Assembly (NCBI GenBank): GCA_947568835.1
Contig: OX387611.1
Location: 8,622,001-8,686,000, forward strand
Direction: 5' to 3'
From: Protonemura montana
Lineage: Eukaryota > Arthropoda > Insecta > Plecoptera > Nemouridae
Length of the DNA stretch: 64,000 nucleotides
Shown: piece by piece, positions 24,101 through 36,100 of the stretch
Numbering within the stretch: the stretch's first letter is position 1
Layout: every line of letters begins with the position of its first letter
Position numbers and translations under genes: made by a program
The notes under the pieces: model-generated
The model's database searches: none
What the model was told of the DNA's origin: nothing
Seen by the model: the letters and a program-made list of their open reading frames with translations, nothing else

Positions 24101-27100
24101 TGACATGCTGTCCCGTTTCGAGGATAAGAAAGCGTGGAAATGTTGAACTTGACGTTCTGTTTTGGGTGCCACATTACTGTTTGTTTGACTATTTGTTTAT
24201 AATCTGTTTATAGTTTGTTTCTAGACTGTTTTTGTGTGTTGTACTGTATTGATTATTTGTAATGTACGTATCATTTGTTTTTGTCAACGATATGGCGTTT
24301 TCTATGGCAAAATTAAATAGCCATTAGTGCATATACTCTCTAGACTTTGGTAGGTTATAGATATGTAATAAATCAGCGAGTTTATAGTTATTTAAAAAGT
24401 TTCTGCTACAAAAAAACGAGTCGGACCGAACGGTTTGGCGTGTTGGAAACACCGGTTCTCATGAGATCACCGAAGTTAAGCAACACTGCGCTGAGTCAGG
24501 TATTGGATGGGTGACCATCACACACATGACCAGTTCTGTTCGGGTGAGAGATTGGAGAGATGAAAGTTAGTACAGCAACTTCACTCGCCTTGCTTATCAA
24601 CCTCTCGACAGTATGGATTTGTGGAGGAATTCTGTTGTTCGCTTCAAGAAGGGTCGTTAAACCGGTGATTCTCTTGGTGCTCTTCGACAGGAGTAGGCTA
24701 CGTGCCGGCACTGGGTTTACCCTCCTATCTTCTAAGCTAAATTAGGATCATCATCATTTTCATCATCATCCACTCGTTCACTAACGCCATTAGACCAGTG
24801 CCACAGGACACGTTGACAGAGCGTCGTTCAACTCAAGAATTAATCAAAAAACGAACCGGCAACACGTGGAAACGTTCATGACTACCCGCTGTCATTCTAT
24901 AAATTAACAAACCTCTACTTCTAAATAATTACGATAATAATAACAATCAATTAAATAATTATCGATTCATGCACATCAATCTGTAGGGTTGGCATTTCTG
25001 GCATTTAAATGACATCTCTGACGTCAATTAGTCAATTTTAATTAAAAATCATAATTTCGTATTTAGAACAAACCCTTCTATCTACATACCTAATCAAATT
25101 TAGCAATTAAATGTGTTGTTTTTCATAAAAGTAACAATTACGGAAAGCGTAATTAATAGCAATGTAAGCAATGTTGACATAGAAATCATGCTTCGGTGAC
25201 ATCCAAGTGGCAAACAAATTATTTACAACTTTTCTAAAAATAGCTGAGCAGCCGTCTCAGGCGAGTCGAGACGCGGCAAGTGAAGTCTAAATTTAGACAA
25301 AAGTCGGTGTTAGTTTTGAGAGGAAACAGACGGTGCTCTGAAATAGCCGATCCGTTAGCACGAAGCTCGATACACATCTCCATCTACATGGACCACGCTG
25401 CATAGAGATGTGTACTGGTAATGGAAGAGATGCTCAGACTTTGTGAGAAATGATCTCTATATACCCTGTAGGATTGCGGATTCTGTGAATGAAGGTAGAA
25501 AAATTCTTTAGCCTTCTCCTTCTCCATCTCCCACCTCCTTCCTCCCTCCTCCTTCCTCCCTCCTCCCTCCTCCTTCCTCCCTCCTCCTTCCTCCTACCTC
25601 CCTCCTCCCTCCTCCCTCCTCCTTCATCCCTCCTCCTTCCTCATTCCTCCTTCCTCCTTCCTCCTTCCTCCTTCTCTTTCGGCCCTAAACACCAGAAAGC
25701 TGAGTGGCGGCCTCAGGTTTACCCTCCTTCCTTGTAGGCTAGGCTAGGTTCATCACCAACCACTCGTTTATCATCGCCATAAGACCAGTGCCACAGGGTC
25801 CGTTGTCAAAACAGTGCGTCGTTAAACATAACAAACAATCAATCAGTAACAAAAGTTTTTTTTGTTCACTATTTTATAAATCACTCTTTAAAATAACGGA
25901 TTTAAGTTACATCTCCAATGATAATAGTTATTAAATTATGTGATCGGCCATTTTAACTCACAGTTGTTATCCACACAGAAAACTTCACCCTTATCCACGT
26001 AGTCATATACCCATCAATGTTGCAGCCAAACATCCGAGAGGCAACTCTCCGAGTCACTGCACACCTCTACTTCAAGACTGAGAAATGTGCCAAATTATTT
26101 TTAACTTACAGAGGCGGTAAATTTTGATTGGTTAATTGGCTGTGATGAAAGCTGGTGTTTACGCTAACGAATGGTTGTTATGGAAACGCAAATATCAATT
26201 CGTTAGGTCGCAGGGGACCACCCGTCTTTTGAATTGCAACGCGAAGACGTAATCTCGATTTTTTTTAGACTCCTGTCTATTGTATTTGGCCGTAGCACTA
26301 GTAAAAAAAAACGTACGGTCTAAAAAAATTTTTTTAATAACTTGGAACCGTTTTTGCAGTGGTTTGTGAATGACCTAACAGTTCGTTAATTTTTTATTTC
26401 CCTATCAGCAGGCAATTAGAAGAGTTAGTTTTTGTTTTTTTACGATCTGTCAATTTAGCGAAACACTAAAAACAGGCCCTCGGTTTAAAAAAACTGAATT
26501 TTCCTAAAAAACGAACGTTTGTTTTAACTTGTCCAATTTTTTCGTATTTTATCGGCTAGGATTTGCTAGATTCATTTTTTGTTAATTTGACTCGAACTAG
26601 AGCAGCCAACACAGTGTGTCAAAGGGACAAGACTAAGCCGTGGCCGGTCCTTGGTGCTGTTGGACAGAAGCAGCCAACACAGTGTGTCAAAGGGACAAGG
26701 CTAAGCAGAGGCCGGTCCTTGGTGCTGTTGGACAAGAGCAGCCAACACAGTGTGTCAAAGTGACAAGGCTAAGCGGTGGCCAGTCCTTGGTGCTGTTGGA
26801 CAGGAGCAGCTAACACAGTGTGTCAAAGTGACAAGGCTAAGCGGTGGCCGGTTCTTGGTGCTGTTGGACAGGAGAAGCCAACACAGTGTGTCAAAAGGAC
26901 AAGGCTAAGCGGTGGCCGGTTCTTGGTGCTGTTGGACAGGAGAAGCCAACACAGTGTGTCAACGGGACAAGGCTAAGCGGTGGCCGGTCCTTGGTGCTGT
27001 TGGACAGGAGCAGCCAACACAGTGTGTCAAAGAGACAAGGCTAAGTGGTGGCCGGTCCTTGGTGCTGTTGGACAGGAGCAGCCAACACAGTGTGTCAAAG

Positions 27101-30100
27101 TGACAAGGCTAAGCGGTGGCCGGTCCTTGGTGCTGTTGGACAGGAGCAGCCAACACAGTGTGTCAAAGGGACAAGGCTAAGCGGTGGCCGGTCCTTGGTG
27201 CTGTTGGACAGGAGCAGCCAACATAGTGTGTCAAAGGGACAAGGCTAAGCGGTGGCCGGTCCTTGGTGCTGTTGGACAGGAGCAGCCAACAAAGTGTGTC
27301 TAAGGGACAAGGCTAAGCGGTGGCCGGTCCTTGGTGCTGTTGGACAGGAGCAGCTAACACAGTGTGTCTAAGGGACAAGGCTAAGCGGTGGCCGGTTCTT
27401 GGTGCTGTTGGACAGGAGCAGCCAACACAGTGTGTCAAAGGGACAAGGCTAAGCGGTGGCCGGTCCTTGGTGCTGTTGGACAGGAGCAGCCAACACAGTG
27501 TGTCAAAGGGACAAGGCTAAGCGGTGGCGGGTCCTTGGTGCTGTTGGACAGGAGCAGCCAACACAGTGTGTCAAAGGGACAAAGCTAAGCGGTGGCTGGT
27601 CCTTGGTGCTGTTGGGCAGGAGCAGCCAACACAGTGTGTCAAAGGGACAAGGCTAAGCGGTGGCCGGTCCTTGGTGCTGTTGGACAGGAGCAGCCAACAC
27701 CCACGATGAAAAAGTATTTATCTAAAAACCAGCAGTTAAAATGGCCTACTTCACATTTACTTACACTGGTATTTGGTGCAACAGGTTAATGTTGTGGTAG
27801 GCTATTTTAACTAGAGAATATTACAGTAAAACCCCGTGAGGTTGCAACAAAACAGTTTGTTTCAACTCACCAAGTTGATAGTAACTGTCAGGTCGTACTG
27901 CTGGTGTCGCTGCCCTTTCTTTGCTCCCGGTTTTTTGGCCCCTGGCTTTTGGACAGCGACCGCAGTTGCAGCGACGGCAGCCTTGGCGGGCTGCGCTTTG
28001 ACCTGCCCCTTCTGCGCAGTGGGCGCCTTCAGCGGAGGCTTCTGCGCTGACTGCTTGCCGTTCTTGCCGAGAGGCGTCCCTGGGGTTTTGGCGCCAGAGG
28101 AGCCTTTTTGGTTGACGTGGCCGGGACCGTCGGATGGCTTGGAGCGACCCTGGGGGACAAATGTTGCATTAGAAAAGTTGGAAATTTAGTTTTACAAAGA
28201 ATAACATTATGATAGTTTATTACAGTATATCTGGTACACGCTAAAAAGAAACATATACGATGTTAGCTTTTTTATTAAAGAAAATGTATCATTGTTACTG
28301 TTGTATCTATTATTTTGATAATTATATTTACATCTAAAACCGATTAAAATCTTTTGCAAGGTTTGCCCATTTTACTTTTATTCTGATTTTTTACAAGTAC
28401 AAGAGTACAATTTGATTAAAGCGACAATCGTAAAACATAATCAAGTTGATACTTGGGTCATCCCTGTCCTGGAAACCATTAATTTTGTTTTTGCTGGTTG
28501 CATGTGTTCATTTACAACAACCATTTTTACAGAAATTGTTTTGCTTGTTTGACTTTTGTTCGACAAGCAAGGTTCGAAAACCATCTTAAAAGTACGGACG
28601 CACTACCACAGCGCTAATATTTGTACCGTCTGAATGAAAAATGGCCGCCAAATTACATCTTTACCGACAAAAATGGAGGATACTACTAGGTGGAGTCGCC
28701 GTCGTTTGTTTAGAACATTTATTTGTTAATGCCGTCGATGACTCGCATTTGAAACTGGTAGTCGTGCAATTTAACTTCATAATTGCGAACCCTAATAATA
28801 GATAAACATGTATCAATATTTAGAGTAGTAATTATTTAATTTTAGATGTGTGTTTAAAAGGTCGGCCTATGTGTTATTTGGTGGCACCTACCGTTACCAC
28901 GAGTTGCCTGCTCGTTAGCTCAGCAGAAAGTATAATATTAACGCTAGCCGTCTGTTTTACCATTTAAAAGTTTTCAAGAATTTACAGACAATCTCAAAAT
29001 TCCATGTTGGTAACCGCAAATTTTTTATATTTCCTAGACAAACCCAGCTATTTAGAACATTCATCACGGTCGTCAGCCTACAGAACCATCCCTTACCCTC
29101 TAACCACTTCAAACAAGCCTACCACATTTCCAAATCAACTGGAACACTTGCCCGTGTCTCTCGATAATTCATAGTTTCCAAACGTTAGATCCAGCCGCTT
29201 ACCAATAACCGATATCGAATATCTTGCGACGGGCTAGTCAAGCGCATACCATTTCAGGTGGTCGAAATAACGTTCATATAAACGTGGCTAAAACCAACGC
29301 AAACTTCTAGCCGATTGCACGGCAAAGTCTGCATGCTTTAGTAACGGACAGTAATTCCTTCTGGCCGAAGACATGGAAGGAACCACGCTGAAAGCTATGT
29401 GCGGACGTGGATGGCTTCCAGCTTCAGCCATGGAACCATGTGGCTATCTTGATTTCTAGGCTAGAAGACTTCGAAGAATTGACGAGATCTGAGGCTTCTC
29501 TGGCTTGGAAACCAGTCCACGGGATGTGCTAACCACGCAAGTGTGTACAGACCAGTGGGTTATACAGGTAGAATAGGGGAGATAGGAGACCCCACTGGCT
29601 TGGAAACCAGTCCACGGGATGTGCTATCCACGCAAGTGTGTACAGACCAGTGGATTACACGGGTAGAATAGAGGAGATCGAAGACCCCACTGGCTTGGAA
29701 ACCAGTCCACGGGATGTGCTAACCACGTAAGTGTGTACAGACCAGTGGGTTATACAGGTAGAATAGGGGAGATCGGAGACCCCACTGGCTTGGAAACCAG
29801 TCCACGGGATGTGCTATCCACGCAAGTGTGTACAGATTAGTGGGTTACATAGGTAGAATAGGGGAGATCGAAGACCCCACTGGCTTGAAAACCACTCCAC
29901 GGGATGCCCTTTCCACGCAAGTTTGTAGAAGTCGGTGCCGGGAACACAGCATCTCGACGTGAGCTCCAGTGTAAGCATTTCGCGTCATAATGGCCATTGA
30001 AAAGCACACATGTTCTTTATGTTCTTGAGTTAAACGACTATATGTTGGACCAGTGGCGTGTTGGAAGAAAACATGACGTTTGGAGCTTTCACTTACTGGT

Positions 30101-33100
30101 GCAAACCGAACGATGCCTCGGGCATTGAATGGGTGACCACCGAACGGTTTGGAGTTTTGGAAACACTGGTACTAGTGAGATCACTGAATTTAAGTAACAC
30201 TGCGCTGAATCGGGTATTAGATGAGTGACCAAAATACACAAGACTAGTTCTGTTCGGTAGAGAGATTGGAGGGATGAAAGTAAGGACAGCAACTTCATTC
30301 GCCTTGCTTGTCAACCTCTTGACAGCATGGGTTTGTGAAGGAATCCTGCTGTTCGAGTTGTACCGTCCTATACGGAACGGAAATTAAGCCGGAGGTCCTC
30401 TTGGTGCTCTTTAATAGGATAAAGATCCGTGCTGGCACTTGGTTTCCCCTCCTTTTATCTAGGTTGTTTAGATTCATCATCATCCTGATCATCAACTCAT
30501 TCACCGACGCCATTAGATCAGTGCCGCATGGCCAGATGTCAAAACATTGCGTCGTGAAGCCCCAATAATAAATCACGTGGACCAATGAGGGTGTCAGAGT
30601 CAGAGATGTGTAATCAAAGTTACGGCACTGATGAGGAACTAAAGCATTGGATTTATCACTAAAATTTGGAACAAATCATTTTCACAATAAACACCGGTAT
30701 ATTAGCTAATTTCAAACAATTTTAATTAATGCATATCTCAACGATTGATATACATTAAACGGTTTTTTTTTAAGCATAATTAATGCATATTGTAGAGGTT
30801 TGTTAAAAAGAACGGTTACCAGCGCCATCGGGTGGTCACCTACCGTTACCACGCGTTGCCGTGCTCAGCAAAACGTTTGAAATCAACGCAGGACCTCTGA
30901 CATGTAGGCCTTGTACCTTCTCGGTACGCCACTGGTGATAGCAACAAACACTGCACGCCGCGTATCGCTAATTCTGCGTTCTGCTTCACGTTCGACGGCT
31001 ATAAACAAGGTGGCGAGCGGTATGTCGGCCAGTGTGTTACCAACCTTCCAGCTCTACACATCGCAACAATGGTAATTCATAGTAGATACCGCAAGTGTTT
31101 TTAAGCCGTCTCAAGTAATTTATGAAACCGGTGTTGAAAAATTGGCGTTTGAATAGGGAGTGCAAAAAGTAACTACGAAATCAAGAAATTACATAAAATA
31201 TGAAAAAAATTGACGTTAGTTATTAATGTTTCTAAGATAATTAACTAATATTTTGTTTGACTGTATAGGTTTATTTAGTTAAGTTTGAGCCGGCGCAATG
31301 GACCACACATTCGCCAATGATATAATTCGTTCGGCGAGATTACATTTTTTTTAGGCCATATTTAGGTGATATATACCGAACGATTTGGCGTTTTGGAAAC
31401 ACCGGTTCTCATGAGATCACAGAAGTTAAGCAACACTGCGCTGGGTCAGGTATTAGATGGGTTGCCATTATACACATGGCCAGTTCTGTTCGGAAGTGAG
31501 ATTGGAGGGATAAAAATTCAACAACTTCATTTGTCTTGCTTATCAGCCTCTCGACAGCATGAATTTGTGGAGGAATCCTGTTGTTCGCGTTGTGCCGCCC
31601 TTCGGAAGAGACGTTAAGCTGGTGGTCCCCTTGGTGCTCTTCAACAGGAGTAGACTACGTGCCGGCACCGGGTTTCCCTTCCCCCCCTTCCAGGCTAAAT
31701 TATTTCTATCATTATCCTCATTATCATCCAATCAATCACCGACGACATTAGACCAGTGCCTAGGGTCCCGTTGACATAACAGTGCGTCGTTTAACACCAA
31801 TCATCAATTAATCAATTGGGTGATATGTCATTTTTTACTGTAATTAAAAAAAAAAAAAAAAAAAAAAAACACAGTGTAAATCATATCCGCTGAAGCCCAA
31901 GTTTTCACTTAGCCTCTTTCTTGCTAAGATTATTTGTTTTTGGATACCTTAGAATTTGTCTACCAATTTTAGACTCTTCGGAATTATTTTGCAAAAATAA
32001 CAAGTATTTTGAAATTCCGCAGCCAATATCATAACGAGAGTTAGGAGCAATACTGGGGGGCTGTCCGTGTGCTGATATCTTCTCTCACGGGCTAGACTGT
32101 AGCAATGCTGGGAGCAGTCCTTGTGCTGGTATCTTCTCTCACGGGATAAAATGTAGCAATGCAGGGGACAGTCCTTGTGCTGGTATCTTCTCTCACGGGC
32201 TAGACTGTAGCAATGCAGGGGACAGTCCTTGTGCTGGTATCTTCTCTCACGGGATAAAATGTAGCAATGCAGGGGACAGTCCTTTGGTTGGTATCTTCTC
32301 TCACGGGCTAGACTGTAGCAATGCTGGGGACAGTCCTTGTGCTGGTATCTTCTCTCACGGGCTAGACTGTAGCAATGCAGGGGACAGTCTTTGTGCTGGT
32401 ATCTTCTCTCACGGGCTAGACTGTAGCAATGCAGGGGACAGTCCTTGTGCTGGTATCTTCTCTCACGGGCTAGACTGTAGCAATGCAGGAGACAGTCCTT
32501 ATGCTGGTATCTTCTCTCACGGGCTAAAATGTAGCAATGCAGGGGACAGTCTTTGTGCTGGTATCTTCTCTCACGGGCTAGACTGTAGCAATGCAGGGGA
32601 CAGTCCTTGTGCTGGTATCTTCTCTCACGGGCTAGACTGTAGCAATGCAGGGACAGTCCTTGTGCTGGTATCTTCTCTCACGGGCTAGACTGTAGCAATG
32701 CAGGGGATAGTCCTTGTGCTGGTATCTTCTCTCACGGGCTAGACTGTAGCAATGCAGGGGACAGTCCTTGTGCTGGTATCTTCTCTCACGGGCAAGACTT
32801 TAGCAATGCATGGGACAGTCCTTGTGTTGGTATCTTCTCTCACGGGCTAGACTGTAGCAATGCAGGGGACAGTCCTTGTGCTGGTATCTTCTCTCACAGG
32901 CTAGACTGTAGCAATGCTGGGTGAAGTTCTTATTACGAAGATACAACGTAAGATCAGGAATTTCACCTTGAATATCAGATTATTTTTTGATTGATTCGAT
33001 TAGCCGAGGTGACGTTAGCCGATAACTTATATCCAATGAGAACTAGGTTATGTTTTATATTTGCTGCCAGTCTTTTGTACGTCTTTTGTCTAAAAATGCA

Positions 33101-36100
33101 CTTTAATTTAGATTTAATTTAGCTTTAATCTCAACTGAAAACGTGGAAATAATTAATAAAATAACAATTTTATTTGCAGACGGACCACCTAGATGAGGAG
33201 CAAGTCACAAGTAAGATTTTTACAAGTTTATTCAAAGAAATACTAAGATTGCTAGTCAAAAGAGGACTCTAGCTGTAATTTTATAAAAACAAATGTATGC
33301 CTGGAAATATCAGAAAACCAAAACCCTGCAAATCTGTGACTGCCATTGTGTCAATTGTGTCAACATATCTTGCCATACGCTCATTCCTCAACGAGAACCT
33401 GCTTGCAAAGCGCGCTCATCCCTTCAACGACAGTATGTGTGTTTGTTTTTCCAGTGCTACGCCGGGCGTTTGCCATGTTCGACTCGGGCAAGCAAGGCAA
33501 AATCGAAAAGGAGAAAGTGCGGACAATCTTAAACACTTTGGGCTTGATGATCGACGAACTCGAGTTGGAAGCATTACTTTCCCAAGAAGACATTGAAGGT
33601 AACAGGCCAGATGATGTAACTTTTAACGAGTTCTCTTTTATTTTTTTTTTAGTGGAATTGTAGGCAAAAAAATCTGGCCTGCAGTCTCTATAGCGTAAGA
33701 AAATAAATATCAGGCTCCTAATCGTGGCACCGTAATCGATCCGAAAGAACACATTGGGATTTGTGCAAAACCATACACTTTGCTTTGATAGCCGTGCTGC
33801 GGATTTAAACGTAAATATTTAAATCTAAAAATGTAAGCCAAACTGTTTCTGTGTTTTTCTTATGCGTTATGAGTTTTTTAAGTACACTAGACGAAAACGT
33901 CATCTTTGAACAGATATGTTTAGAGCTGAAGCTACGTAGACTACGTAGCTACGTAGACGCTTATGGCTAGGTAATTTGTGGGTAAACCTTTACAAATAAC
34001 CAAAGTAAACTTAGCCAAAATATGTCACCTTACAATATCTAAAATATCTATGCGGAGTTCTTTATTACAAAATTGAATTCTATGCAATACTTGTGTCCGT
34101 ACTTTGCGTTGGACTGAACGAGCGAGATAAATAGATAGTACCGATAGAATAATCCGTGTAAATACAAGCTTTGACACTCCAAACTTTAACTTCTGGAAAA
34201 TATAAAAGCCCATAACAGATAATGGCTCCCTATTATTGTAACCCTATTACGATAGGGTAAAAGCTGTATAATACCCGCAATGGCTTAGTTCGCAAAACCC
34301 TCGACTCACTTCCCATTATGTTTAATCTCAAAGAGAAACGTAGAAAACCATTTTGTTTACTTTCCTAAACAACGACGGCGAATCTCATCTCCTCTAGCTG
34401 AAGTTATAATCATTATCCAGACAGCAAATATACAGTCTAGCCCGTGAGAGAAGATACCAGCACAAGGACTGTCCCCTGCATTGCTACAGTCTAGCCCGTG
34501 AGAGAAGATACCAGCACAAAGACTGTCCCCAGCATTGCTACAGTCTAGCCCGTGAGAGAAGATACCAACACAAGGACTGTCCCCAGCATTGCTACAGTCT
34601 AGCCCGTGAGAGAGGATACCAGCACAAGGACTGTCTCCAGCATTGCTACAGTCTAGCCCGTGAGAGAAGATACCAGCACAAGGAATGTCTCTAGCATTGC
34701 TACAGTCTAGCCCGTGAGAAAAGATACCAGCAAAAGGACTGCCCCTGCATTGCTACAGTCTAGCCCGTGAGAGACGATACCAGCACAATGCCTGTCCCCT
34801 GCATTGCTACAGTCTAGCCCGTGAGAGAAGATACCAGCACAAGGACTGTCCCCTGCATTGCTACAGTCTAGCCCGTGAGAGAAGATACCAGCACAAGGAC
34901 TGCCCCCTGCATTGCCACCCACTCGTAAATGGAATTTCGGTTATGTTTTCAGTGGTGGGATTTCAAAATAATTATTGTACCAGCAAAATAATTCACAGTA
35001 AATTGTTAAAATTAGTACACAAATTCGAATAATAGCTCGAGAAACTAAAGACAAAAAGGAACTGGCACACAAAACCGTCAGAGCATTAGGAAAATGGGAC
35101 ATCAGCGGAGATGATTTGTAGTGTTTTTTTAAATGACAGTTGGCCGGAGCCTCTGCCGCTAAACGTTCTCTCGCTGAACGAAGTATGCATATTTATGTTT
35201 CTAAATCCCACTGGAGTGATTTCATTACATATAGCTGGTAAATCCCAACTTTCACTAGTTCGGCTTTAGGGTGTACGTATACAGCGAGACCGGTAATGAA
35301 CCTTGCCGGGTAATTAGTATGTAATGGGATTCAGCTTGCGAGCGTGTACTTACCCGCAAGGTTTGTACGTTTACAATTCCATTGGTCATGAATGCTCCCT
35401 TGGGGAGTGGTTGGTAAAATCATCGCACCGCGAGTATGTGCTGATGGAATATTCATGAACTGTGAGCAAATAGCTAAACATGAGTGTGAAGTGGCTCAGA
35501 GATACGAGCTCAGTCACAAAATGGTAGCTTGATTTGTTGAGTTTAACGACGCACTGCTATGACAACGGGTATTTTAATGGTATCCGTGAGTTAGTGGGTG
35601 ATAGTGTGGATGATGGAAAATCTGAATTAGCCATACAATGTAGTAGGTTAAACCTGGTGACGGCACGTAGCCTACTTTATTAAAGAGCACTAAAGAGACC
35701 ACCGGCTTAACATCCCTTCCGAAAGACGGTACAACGCGAACAACAGGATTCCTCCACAAATCCATGTTGTCGAGAGGTTGATAAGCAAGACGAAAGAAGT
35801 TGCTGTACTAACTTTCATCCCTCCAACCTCTCTCCCATCCAATACCTGACCCAGCGCAGTTTTGCCAATTTTGTGTAATCTCACGTGGACTAGTGTTTCA
35901 AAAGAATGCTGAATCAGTGTTAATATCAAAAGGTCATGTACACTTTGAAGTTAAACATTTTTAAGTTTTCATCTTTCTCAGACTTAAGGCAGATTATGAA
36001 GAAAGGATGCTTCTTTTAAATTGCAATTTCTCTAGTTTCCGTTAGAAGGAAATTACAAATTTAACTCTTGCTTGAAGATGGGCAACAATTTCCGTTTATT

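Noticed and set aside
24425..24560. Functional 5S rRNA gene
   Set aside because: Only the internal control region resembles 5S; the ends differ and a SINE body follows.
27836..28189. 117-codon plus-strand cysteine-rich frame
   Set aside because: It is the antisense shadow of the Lys/Pro/Ala-rich exon, which has proper splice sites on the minus strand.
32284..32688. 134-codon frame with a perfect 18-residue repeat
   Set aside because: The 54-bp satellite unit is a multiple of three without stops. The same unit occurs inverted and inside introns of troponin C, so the frame is incidental.
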